Shown: piece by piece, positions 6,853-13,666 of the stretch
How positions within the stretch are numbered: position 1 is the stretch's first letter
Layout of the letters: each line of letters opens with the position of its first letter
NCBI GenBank assembly: GCA_023436715.1
Contig: JAEZIJ010000156.1
Location: 1 to 18,780 of the forward strand
DNA from: Acidobacteriota bacterium
Lineage (GTDB): Bacteria > Acidobacteriota > Terriglobia > Bryobacterales > Bryobacteraceae
Length of the DNA stretch: 18,780 bases
Direction: 5' to 3'
Notes under the pieces: generated by a model
Told to the model about the DNA's origin: nothing
What the model saw: only the letters and a program-made list of their open reading frames with translations
Databases searched by the model: none
Program-made: the position numbers and the translations under genes

Positions 6853-7725
6853 CTATGTCATCGAATACTTGCGGCACAACTGATTGAGACGTCCCATAAG
6901 GAGCGGCATAGCCATCGCGGCCGGTTCCCTGCCCTCGTACTCCAGCGCCAGGTAGCCGCGGTAGCCCGACTCGGCTGCAATCGAAAGCACCCGGTCCCAA
7001 TCGGCGGGTCTCCTCTCGCCGTCCTCGGTAGTCTCCGTCTTCACCTGGAAATTGACCGCGTGCGGGACGCACATCGCAATCTGGGAGTATACATTCGTGT
7101 TGAAGTTCCCCGTATCGAGGTTGATGCCGACCCAGGGCGAGGCCACCCGCTTCACGATATCCACGACGGTGGCGGCTTTTTCCGTGATCCCGCCGTGGTT
7201 CTCGAGACCGAGGATGATTCCTCTGGAGCCGGCGTAATCCGCAACGCTCTTGAGCACCTCGACGACCCAGCCCGCTGCCTGCTCCTCGGTGGCCTCCTTC
7301 GGGACCTTGCCACCGAACACACGGATATGGCCCGCGCCAAGTTTCCCGGCAACGTCCACCCATTTTCGGATTTCCGCTATTTCTTTTTGCCGCAGTTCCG
7401 GAGTGCTCTGCGTCATTTCCGTCCGGATGGCAATGGAGTAAATCTCCACTGACAGCCTGTAGGCAAGGCGCTTCAGCGGCAGCAAAAATCCATCCGAAAC
7501 ATCGGGAAACCAGTAGACAGTCATATCGATGCCGTCGGCATCCACGCCGGCGGTGAACCTGACCAGGTCTTCGTAGGTCATCGAGCGGTTTCCGAGAGCT
7601 TCGCGAAACGAGTAGGCGCACACAGCCGGGCGAAGCCGGGCTTTGCTCGTTGCGGCTGCCGGGGCAGCCGTGAGCGGGGTGGCGGCAAATACGGGTACAG
7701 CTTTGAGTAGATCGCGGCGGTTCAT
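6853..7725 (-). CDS. Tat-exported sugar phosphate isomerase/epimerase-like TIM barrel (second)
   Basis: This 290-residue xylose-isomerase-like TIM barrel differs clearly from the one at 206. The N-terminus, MNRRDLLKAV followed by an Ala/Pro-rich stretch to about residue 27, is a Tat-type signal and sets the start at 7725, although no good Shine-Dalgarno precedes it. Barrel-end residues typical of the superfamily are visible in GLENHGG, NLDTGNF, VKTE and LEYEG, the usual places for Glu/Asp/His metal ligands. Substrate unknown. It is transcribed alone, divergent from homoserine dehydrogenase with 112 bp between them. A short inverted repeat, GCGCA-N8-TGCGC (7747-7764), in that gap could be an operator but is weak evidence. 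Confidence 0.85.
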   Translation of the reverse strand: MNRRDLLKAVPVFAATPLTAAPAAATSKARLRPAVCAYSFREALGNRSMTYEDLVRFTAGVDADGIDMTVYWFPDVSDGFLLPLKRLAYRLSVEIYSIAIRTEMTQSTPELRQKEIAEIRKWVDVAGKLGAGHIRVFGGKVPKEATEEQAAGWVVEVLKSVADYAGSRGIILGLENHGGITEKAATVVDIVKRVASPWVGINLDTGNFNTNVYSQIAMCVPHAVNFQVKTETTEDGERRPADWDRVLSIAAESGYRGYLALEYEGREPAAMAMPLLMGRLNQLCRKYSMT

Positions 7726-7837
7726 CACGGAATAGCATACAGCACAGCGCATTTGATCGTGCGCACCATGAACGGATCGATTCACGTCGCGGGTTCGCCG
7801 GGATGTATTGTGTTGGGCGCTGTTATCATAGCGGTAA

Positions 7838-9142
7838 ATGCAACAAGTGAACGTAGGCATCGTCGGTCTAGGCAACGTAGGAATGGGCGCGCTGGCGATT
7901 CTCGCCGAAAATCAGGCGCAAATCGACATTAAGTTGGGTTTCCGCCTTCGCGTCACAGCCCTGTGCAGCCGCACGGTCGAGACCAAGCCCATCCCCGAGG
8001 CCCTCGGGCCGGTGCTCAAGACGCGAGACTGGCGCGAGGTGGCAACGCACCCGGACGTTCACATCGTTGCGGAACTCGTCGGGGGAACCGGCGTGGCCGC
8101 GGAGATCGTCGATACCTCGATCGCCAACAAGAAGTCGGTCGTCACCGCGAATAAGGAACTGATGGCGCTCTGCGGCGCCGAGATCTGGGACCGCTCGATC
8201 GTGGCCGGCACCAATATTGCCATGGAGGCCAGCGTCGCCGGCGGAATTCCGATCCACGCTGTGCTCCGCGAAGGCATCTCCGGAGATCGAGTGGTCGCCC
8301 TGCTCGGAATCCTGAATGGCACAAGCAACTACATCCTGACCGAAATGGAAAAGCGCGGCGCCACTCTCGAGACCGTGCTGGAAGAGGCGCAGCGCCTCGG
8401 ATACGCCGAAGCCGACCCGAGCGCCGACATCGATGGCTTTGACGCCCGCTCAAAGCTCGCCATCCTATCCGCGCTCGCTTTCGGAGAGAAGATCACGCCC
8501 TCGGATATCTTTACCGAAGGCATCCGGCGCATTTCACCGATCGACTTCCAATACGCGCAACAGTTGGGGCATACGATTCGTTTGATCTGCGCAGCGCGCC
8601 AGACTTCCAAAGGACTGATCCTGTCCGTGAGGCCTGCCCTGATCCCGAATTCCACAATTCTGGCCAGCGTGCAGAGCGCCTACAACGCAGTTTGGGTGAA
8701 GGGAACGTACGGCGCGGACACCTTTTACTATGGCCGTGGCGCCGGCCCGCGCCCTACCGGCGTCGCCGTGGTGAGTGACCTGATGCGTGTGGCTCGCGAG
8801 ATACGCCGCGGCAGCCCCGACCGCGTTTCGCCGTTTGCCCACCAGCGCCTCGGCGAGTACGATCCCATTCCCGTCACACGGCAGAAGCGCGCATACTACT
8901 TGCGATTCCGTGTGGACGACCGCCCCGGCATTATCGCCGCTCTCGCAGGCATCCTTGCGCAAAAGCGCATCAGCCTGGAAGCGGTGCTCCAGGCGCCCTG
9001 CGATACCAAGCACGATCTGCCGTTCGTCATCACCGTGGAACCTACTACCGAGCAATCCGTGCGGGACGCCGTGGAGGAGATGTCCCGTCTCGACTTTCTC
9101 CGTGAGCCGCCGCTTGCCCTGCCAATGGAACCGCCGCTGTGA
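7838..9142 (+). CDS. hom: Homoserine dehydrogenase with C-terminal ACT domain
   Basis: The enzyme reduces L-aspartate 4-semialdehyde to L-homoserine with NAD(P)H, the branch step toward threonine and methionine, in the cytoplasm. At 434 residues it has the usual length of the ACT-containing form. The NAD(P) loop GLGNVG is at 10-15, VTANKELM at 102-109, ASVAGGIPI at 131-139 and GILNGTSNYIL at 157-167. Catalytic-region residues match yeast Hom6 spacing: E191, D197, D202 and K206. The ACT domain (about 355-430, starting near YYLRFRVDDRPGI) usually gives threonine feedback control. No strong Shine-Dalgarno precedes the ATG. No thrB or thrC lies next to it, so it is a stand-alone housekeeping gene here. 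Confidence 0.97.
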   Translation: MQQVNVGIVGLGNVGMGALAILAENQAQIDIKLGFRLRVTALCSRTVETKPIPEALGPVLKTRDWREVATHPDVHIVAELVGGTGVAAEIVDTSIANKKSVVTANKELMALCGAEIWDRSIVAGTNIAMEASVAGGIPIHAVLREGISGDRVVALLGILNGTSNYILTEMEKRGATLETVLEEAQRLGYAEADPSADIDGFDARSKLAILSALAFGEKITPSDIFTEGIRRISPIDFQYAQQLGHTIRLICAARQTSKGLILSVRPALIPNSTILASVQSAYNAVWVKGTYGADTFYYGRGAGPRPTGVAVVSDLMRVAREIRRGSPDRVSPFAHQRLGEYDPIPVTRQKRAYYLRFRVDDRPGIIAALAGILAQKRISLEAVLQAPCDTKHDLPFVITVEPTTEQSVRDAVEEMSRLDFLREPPLALPMEPPL

Positions 9143-10117
9143 CCGCCGCCGATTGGCTCAATGCGCTGCGGCGGTACTCGCCCGGAGTCTCACCGGCGAG
9201 CCGCTTGAACGCTTTGCTGAAAGCGGCATCCGACTCGTATCCGACGGCCAGCGCAACGTCTACCAACTTCGTATCCCTTTCCTGCAATAGCTGAATCGCT
9301 TTCTGCATCCGCCACTCGGTTACTAATCGAGTGGCGTTTGACCGAGCAGTTCCTTGAAGCGGGCCGCGAATGCGGATCGGGACATGCCGGCTGTGGCAGC
9401 CAGAGATTCCACCGTCCACGGATTTCGGACGTTGTCGTGAACCGCTTTCAACGCGGCGCCGATCTGAGGATCGAAGGTCGCGCGCAACCAGCCTTGCTCG
9501 CAACTCTCCGATCCGATCGCGATGTGAGCCCGGACAGTCTGAATAAACAGGACCTCTGCCAAACGCGTTGCAGTCACCTCTGATCCCGGTGCGCCCTCGA
9601 CCAGTTCGGAAGCCAGCAGTTGTATCGTCGTATGTAGCGCGAGCGTTCGCGCCTGATCGGCGCGCACCAGGATCAGACCAGGGAGAATCCGGCCCATCGG
9701 ACGGACGCTCGGCGTCTCGAAGCTGAACAGCCCGGAGACAATCGTGGTGGGTGCGCCACCGCCCCCGTATCGAACGACGTTGCTCCCCTTGACGGCATCG
9801 CAAAAGCTCTTTGCAGGCGTATCGATGGCATCGCGCAACGTGTACGAATGTCCTGGGCCGATCAGGAAGCAATCGCCGCCGGTGAGAGGAACGGCCTCAG
9901 GCCCGTCCTGGACGGTCAACCAGCAGTTGCCGCGCGCAATCATGCCAAAGTGAGCCAGGTGCATCGGCGAGATCTTGCGCGCGAGGCGCTGCACAATACC
10001 GGCTTGTACCGGTTCAGTCGAATGATGCGTGAGTCCCCAAGGCGCGGTCGCTTCCACTCTGGAGTGAAGCACCGCAGCAATCCGCATGGTCTTGAACAGG
10101 TCTGAGATTGGATCCAT
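9045..10117 (-). pseudogene. AraC-family regulator (cupin_6-type sensor) broken by a frameshift
   Basis: The reading frame opens at 10117 (MDPISDLFKT), with AGGAAGG (10122-10128) 4 nt upstream. It encodes an N-terminal AraC cupin_6-like sensor domain and the first half of the AraC helix-turn-helix pair, up to KELLGQTPLD, then hits TAG at 9325-9323. The missing second helix-turn-helix continues in the next frame as VTEWRMQKAIQLL through VALAVGYESDAAFSKAFKR and GETPGEYRRS (to about 9164). Restoring one base between 9324 and 9323 would give the expected PLDYVTEWRM, so the lesion is a single-base deletion in a Tyr codon. The second frame runs on to 9045, overlapping the tail of hom on the other strand. 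The gene is divergent from the azoreductase gene it probably controlled. A sequencing or assembly error remains possible. Confidence 0.85.
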
Positions 10118-10130
10118 TTTGCCTTCCTGG

Positions 10131-10161
10131 TTTGGACGACTGGACAAGATCTTTGGACGCC
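10131..10161. promoter_or_regulatory. Probable AraC-type operator: 10-bp direct repeats 21 bp apart
   Basis: TTTGGACGAC (10131-10140) and TTTGGACGCC (10152-10161) differ at one base and lie exactly 21 bp apart start to start, two helical turns. That is the arrangement of the araI half-sites bound by AraC-family proteins. They sit in the 138-bp divergent gap between the broken regulator gene (start 10117) and the azoreductase gene (start 10256). A partial inverted copy of the GGACG core, CGTCC, occurs at 10173-10177. Confidence 0.55.
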
Positions 10162-10218
10162 AGGGCAGTTCCCGTCCACGTCGCCGGACATCTACTCCAT
10201 TGAATTCGATGATAGACG

Positions 10219-10232
10219 GCGCCGAAAGGCGC
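10219..10232 (+). promoter_or_regulatory. GAAA-tetraloop hairpin in azoreductase leader
   Basis: GCGCC (10219-10223), a GAAA loop (10224-10227) and GGCGC (10228-10232) form a perfect 5-bp GC stem closed by a GNRA tetraloop. It lies just upstream of the azoreductase Shine-Dalgarno (GAGAGGGAG, 10241-10249). It could stabilise the mRNA 5' end. There is no U-tract, so it is not a terminator. Confidence 0.35.
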
Positions 10233-10255
10233 AGCGAAAGGAGAGGGAGCAACCC

Positions 10256-10882
10256 ATGCCGTATACGATTCTGCACATTGACACCAGCCCCTTGGCCGGC
10301 CGTTCTGTTTCGCGAAAGCTGACCGCAAGGGTGGTCGACGGACTGAAAGCGGCACACGCCGACAGCAAAGTCATCGAACGGGATTTGGCGATCAATCCTC
10401 TTCCACACCTCGACGGGCTTACCATCGGTGCATTCTATACACCTCCGGAAAAGCGGGATGCCCTTCTTTCCGAAGCTGTCAAGCTTTCCGATCGGGCCGT
10501 CGATGAAGTCCTGAGCGCCGAGGCGATCGTCATCGGAGCACCCATGTATAACTTCGCCATTCCTTCTTCGTTGAAGACCTGGATCGACCACATTGTCCGC
10601 GCGGGACGAACGTTTCAATACGGCGCCTCCGGCCCGGTCGGGCTGGTCCCGTCCAACAAGAAAGTCATCGTGGTTTCGGCGCGCGGAGGTATCTATTCCG
10701 ATGGCCCGATGAAATCGCTGGATTATCAGGAGACATACCTGAAGTCCGTCTTGGAATTCATCGGCCTGACAGACGTAACTCTTGTGCGCGCTGAGGGCGT
10801 TTCCAAAGGTCCGGACGGGCTCAACGCCGCGATGCAATCCGCCGAAGCCCAGGTAGCCGAGGCGCTACGCCACGCGGCCTGA
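10256..10882 (+). CDS. azoR: FMN-dependent NADH-azoreductase/quinone reductase
   Basis: This 208-residue flavodoxin-fold enzyme transfers two electrons from NADH through FMN to quinones or azo compounds, usually as a cytoplasmic detoxification step. The N-terminal loop SPLAGRSVSRKL (about 11-22) is the FMN-phosphate binding region. PMYNFAIPSSLKTWIDHI with the following RAGRTF is the signature isoalloxazine-binding stretch of AzoR, and SARGGIYSDGP is the second flavin loop. Length matches E. coli AzoR (about 200 residues). The ATG has GAGAGGGAG (10241-10249) upstream. It is divergent from the broken AraC-family regulator; the paired 21-bp repeats between them suggest it was that regulator's target. 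Confidence 0.93.
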   Translation: MPYTILHIDTSPLAGRSVSRKLTARVVDGLKAAHADSKVIERDLAINPLPHLDGLTIGAFYTPPEKRDALLSEAVKLSDRAVDEVLSAEAIVIGAPMYNFAIPSSLKTWIDHIVRAGRTFQYGASGPVGLVPSNKKVIVVSARGGIYSDGPMKSLDYQETYLKSVLEFIGLTDVTLVRAEGVSKGPDGLNAAMQSAEAQVAEALRHAA

Positions 10883-10954
10883 AGTGCAGACTGGACGCGA
10901 TCCGGGTGACGTCAAGGTGCGCGGCAAATCTCAGGGGAGCGACGAGGGCGTGGG

Positions 10955-11044
10955 TGGCGGAGGAAGAGGGATTCGAACCCCCGAGGGCCTTACGACCCTA
11001 ACGGTTTTCAAGACCGCCGCCTTCGACCGCTCGGCCATTCCTCC
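10955..11044 (-). tRNA. tRNA-Ser(UGA)
   Basis: The reverse strand reads a 90-nt class II tRNA. The acceptor stem GGAGGAA (11044-11038) pairs with TTCCTCC (10965-10959), followed by discriminator G and an encoded CCA (10957-10955). The anticodon stem pairs GCGGT with ACCGC around loop CTTGAAA, giving anticodon TGA (11010-11008). A long variable arm follows, then the T-arm with GGTTCGAATCC. All of this fits tRNA-Ser reading UCA codons. It lies 51 bp downstream of the TreT-like gene on the same strand. Confidence 0.97.
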
Positions 11045-11095
11045 GCTCACCAATCTACCGGATTACCCCGACGTCCCGCAATGCGGTCCTGCAAC

Positions 11096-12325
11096 TCACC
11101 CTAAACGCACGATATCTTCGTCCGGATGGTCGAGCGCGAGCAGAAGCAGCAGGGAATCCTCCACGTGCCGGGTCACCAGAAAATTCTGCTTCACGTGCTC
11201 GTATCCGTTATCACCCATCGTGTGCCGCAGTTCGGGATCCCTGAGCAGTTGCAGCGCGCGGTGCGCCGCGCCCTCCGGCGTGTACACAAGGAATCCTGTC
11301 ACGCCATTGATCACCTGAAGCTTGATGCCGCCTACCGCGCCCCCGATCACCGGCTTTCTCTTCCAGAGCGCCTCGCTGACAGTCAGTCCGAAGCCCTCAC
11401 GGATCGACTTCTGAAAAACGACCGTGGACCCGCGCACCAGTGCGTTAATTGTCAAATCGCTGTGCGGCGGCAGCGGCAATACATGAATATCGGGGTCTCC
11501 CGCCGCCTGCTCCAGGACTTCGCGGAGCACCTCCGCTCCTTCGGGGTCGTCGGACGCGCCGCCGCCCGCAAGCACCAACTGGCAGTCGAATCGCTTTCGA
11601 ACCATGCGGTAGGCCGCCATTGTGCCGAGCGGGTCTTTCAACCTGTCAAACCGCGACACCTGTGTCAGAATCGGCCGCCCGGGATCGATCTGGTACCGCT
11701 CAAGCGTACTCTCGATTTCCCGCGGCTCCAGCTCGCGATTTTTGTCGCTGAGCGGGTCGATGGAGGGCGTCACCACGTACTGCGGAATCGATAGCTTCCT
11801 CGCAAAATCCGGCATCGAGAATACAGCGGCATCGTAGCGCTCAACGTAGGGCTTCAGGAAATCCCTTGCCCTCGGCTGCGGATTTGAGACATCGATGTGG
11901 CACCGCCAGACCCAGCGGGCCCCACCCGCCGATTTCGCCTCGATGAGCCCCGCCGGCTGCGGGTCGTGAATAATGATCACATCTCCATCGAGGCGCATGG
12001 AGCGCAGGTTGGCGGCGATGGTTTCCCGGTACGTCTCGAACATGGCATCCGTGATCGCCTCAGGCGTCCCCTGCAGCGCGTTGTGAAAAGCCTTCGTCGC
12101 CTCGAAGAACGCCTGGTCTCCTTTGATCACGTCCCACGTGGTCTCTACGCCGAGTTCCTGCAACAGCGGAAGGACCCGCGTAAGGATCTCGGCAACACCC
12201 CCGCCGACGGCTGTCGAATTCACATTCAGCAAGCGCCGGCCGCTCACGTGCCCGGCGAGCACGCGCAGTTCCTCGATCACCTCGCGGCCGACCACGGCGG
12301 AATAGGCGTCCAGATTTACTGCCAT
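11096..12325 (-). CDS. treT: TreT-like trehalose synthase (GT4 glycosyltransferase)
   Basis: This 409-residue GT-B glycosyltransferase resembles TreT, which joins a nucleotide-activated glucose to free glucose to make trehalose in one step. Its N-terminal signature, NVNSTAVGGGVAEIL (34-48), and the following stretch with a Trp and FF-x-x-TKAFHNALQG are typical of TreT-like enzymes. The donor-binding half holds SRFDRLKDP and the GT4 E-x7-E motif in REGFGLTVSEALWKRKP. The ATG overlaps the end of the DUF5752 gene by 10 nt, so translation is probably coupled. It is the last gene of the seven-gene operon. Related GT4 enzymes can make other disaccharides, so the exact product is not certain. Confidence 0.85.
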   Translation of the reverse strand: MAVNLDAYSAVVGREVIEELRVLAGHVSGRRLLNVNSTAVGGGVAEILTRVLPLLQELGVETTWDVIKGDQAFFEATKAFHNALQGTPEAITDAMFETYRETIAANLRSMRLDGDVIIIHDPQPAGLIEAKSAGGARWVWRCHIDVSNPQPRARDFLKPYVERYDAAVFSMPDFARKLSIPQYVVTPSIDPLSDKNRELEPREIESTLERYQIDPGRPILTQVSRFDRLKDPLGTMAAYRMVRKRFDCQLVLAGGGASDDPEGAEVLREVLEQAAGDPDIHVLPLPPHSDLTINALVRGSTVVFQKSIREGFGLTVSEALWKRKPVIGGAVGGIKLQVINGVTGFLVYTPEGAAHRALQLLRDPELRHTMGDNGYEHVKQNFLVTRHVEDSLLLLLALDHPDEDIVRLG

Positions 12326-13005
12326 TTCCGCAGCGCCCCAAGCGCGATGATGTCGGCTTTCAGCTCGTCAAGGCTCCTGATGTAGGGGTCGAGCGCGTTG
12401 ATCCGCTGCGCGAGCTCCTCCTCGCCCTGATCGCCAAGCCATTGCGAAAAATCGTTGGTGATGTGCCCGAGACGCAGCCGCGCTTCGAAAAAGTGGAAGT
12501 ACAGCGATACGGTCGTGACCTGCGGGAGCTTCTCGAAAAACTCGGCGGGGGTCCGGGCCACAATGCCCGTCGGCATCACAAAACTCTTCGATCTGCAAAA
12601 ATGGAACTCGTTGCCAGGCGGGCAGTCGCGCGTGCCCTCGGCGCCACCGGCGATGTAGCTTCGGATCGTCGCCGCGATTTCGTCGCGCAGCCCGCGAATA
12701 GCGGTGAACGACAGCAGATCGATGGCCGCCAGCCGCTCGGCCAGCGCGTCCTGCTGGAGCGCCTCCGCGATCCACAATGCGAAATCGTTGTAGAAGACCG
12801 GCTTCTCGAAGTGGTGCGCGAGGTACTCCTGGTGAGTGTGATAGAAGATCGAAGAACCCGGAACTTTCTCAATCCCGTCCAGAAGTCCTTCCAGATTTCG
12901 TGCGGTTATGCCGGTCAACACCACCAGGTGCCGCTCCGTGTGGAACTCGAAAGTGGAGGGTTCAGCCATGCCCCAAGAGTGGGACAGGCCTCCTGGCCTG
13001 TCCAT
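12316..13005 (-). CDS. DUF5752 family protein
   Basis: This protein of 229 residues (217 from the alternative start) matches my recollection of DUF5752: FxFHTxRHLVVLTGITARNL, then FYHTHQEYLAHH, NDFALWIAEAL and LAERLAAIDLLSF. The biochemical role is unknown. The conserved His-rich YHTH block suggests a metal or ligand site, which is inference. The start at 13005 is favoured by AAGGTGG 4-5 nt upstream; the alternative at 12969 (MAEPSTFEFH) has no close Shine-Dalgarno but fits the family's N-terminus better. The 12 extra residues would be encoded largely by a perfect palindrome (12982-13003). The gene overlaps the TreT-like gene by 10 nt and follows the response regulator by 10 bp, implying a role in osmolyte synthesis or its control. 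Confidence 0.8.
   Translation of the reverse strand: MDRPGGLSHSWGMAEPSTFEFHTERHLVVLTGITARNLEGLLDGIEKVPGSSIFYHTHQEYLAHHFEKPVFYNDFALWIAEALQQDALAERLAAIDLLSFTAIRGLRDEIAATIRSYIAGGAEGTRDCPPGNEFHFCRSKSFVMPTGIVARTPAEFFEKLPQVTTVSLYFHFFEARLRLGHITNDFSQWLGDQGEEELAQRINALDPYIRSLDELKADIIALGALRKWQ
12982..13003. repeat. Perfect 9-bp-stem palindrome at DUF5752 start
   Basis: GGACAGGCC (12982-12990), loop TCCT (12991-12994) and GGCCTGTCC (12995-13003) form a perfect hairpin. It lies between the response-regulator stop and the most homology-supported start of the DUF5752 gene, and its edge overlaps the alternative ATG at 13005. It looks like a REP-type intergenic palindrome inserted in the operon. It could be an intra-operon stability or attenuation hairpin. 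No U-tract follows on the transcribed (minus) strand. Confidence 0.6.
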
Positions 13006-13015
13006 ACAGCCACCT

Positions 13016-13666
13016 TCAGGATATGATCTTCTTGCGCACTGCGTACAACACGATTTCCGCGGTGTTGTGCAGATTCAGCTTCTGCATGAGGTGCGTGCGG
13101 TGCGTTTCAACCGTGTACAGGCTCAGGTTCAGCAGGTTTGCTACTTCCTTATTCGATTTCCCTTCAGCCAGCAGTTGCAGAATCTCGCGTTCGCGGTCCG
13201 TCAGCAGTTCGTACGAATCCTGAATATTCCGTTGCTGGAGGTAGCGCATGTAGTCTTCGAGCATCGTCTTCGTGATCGCGGGGCTGAAGAACGGCCTCCC
13301 GCGCGAGACGGCCCGCACCGCCATCACCACGTCGAGTTCCGCCGAATCCTTCAGCAGGTAACCTTTCGCGCCGGCATTCAGGGCTCGGAGAAGATAAGAT
13401 TCGTCCGAATGCACGCTCAGCATGATCACACCGGTTCCGGGATTCTTCTTTGCAATTTGCGATGTCGCGTCAATTCCGTTGAGGTTGGGCATCGCAATGT
13501 CCATGATGACCACCGCCGGCTTGAGTTCCTCCACCATGCGGACGGCCTCGCGCCCATCGCCCGCCTCGCCGGCCACTTCGAACCCGGGCTCCGCTTCCAG
13601 CACAAAGCGCAACCCCTTGCGCACGAGCCCGTGGTCATCCGCCAGCAACACTCTGATCTTGCTCAT
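13016..13666 (-). CDS. NarL/FixJ-family response regulator (REC-LuxR HTH)
   Basis: This 216-residue two-component response regulator has a complete receiver domain: acidic pocket D10/D11, phosphoacceptor D56 (VIMDIAMP), S84 and K106 (YLLKD). A C-terminal LuxR-type helix-turn-helix (about 152-213) contains LTDREREILQLLAEGKSNKE and the recognition helix region LSLYTVETHRTHLMQKL. Its ATG overlaps the histidine kinase stop in an ATGA (13666-13663), so the two are translationally coupled cognate partners. It probably controls transcription of this operon or other stress genes. Its stop lies 10 bp before the DUF5752 start. Confidence 0.96.
   Translation of the reverse strand: MSKIRVLLADDHGLVRKGLRFVLEAEPGFEVAGEAGDGREAVRMVEELKPAVVIMDIAMPNLNGIDATSQIAKKNPGTGVIMLSVHSDESYLLRALNAGAKGYLLKDSAELDVVMAVRAVSRGRPFFSPAITKTMLEDYMRYLQQRNIQDSYELLTDREREILQLLAEGKSNKEVANLLNLSLYTVETHRTHLMQKLNLHNTAEIVLYAVRKKIIS

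Noticed and set aside
7747..7764. GCGCA-N8-TGCGC inverted repeat between the second TIM barrel and hom as an operator
   Set aside because: The arms are short and GC-rich, likely to occur by chance here, and there is no second copy near the FadR-type target candidates.
10118..10837. Upstream extension of the AraC-type frame past the 10117 start
   Set aside because: It is antisense to the azoreductase gene and would bury the operator repeats; the start at 10117 has a ribosome site and matches the family N-terminus.
10955..11044. tRNA-Ser as an attachment site for an integrated element
   Set aside because: No integrase, no partial duplicate of the tRNA 3' end, and the neighbouring genes look chromosomal.
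11045..11095. Terminator between the TreT-like gene and tRNA-Ser
   Set aside because: Only a 4-bp CCGC-ATT-GCGG stem is visible and no U-tract follows, so I could not support a terminator.
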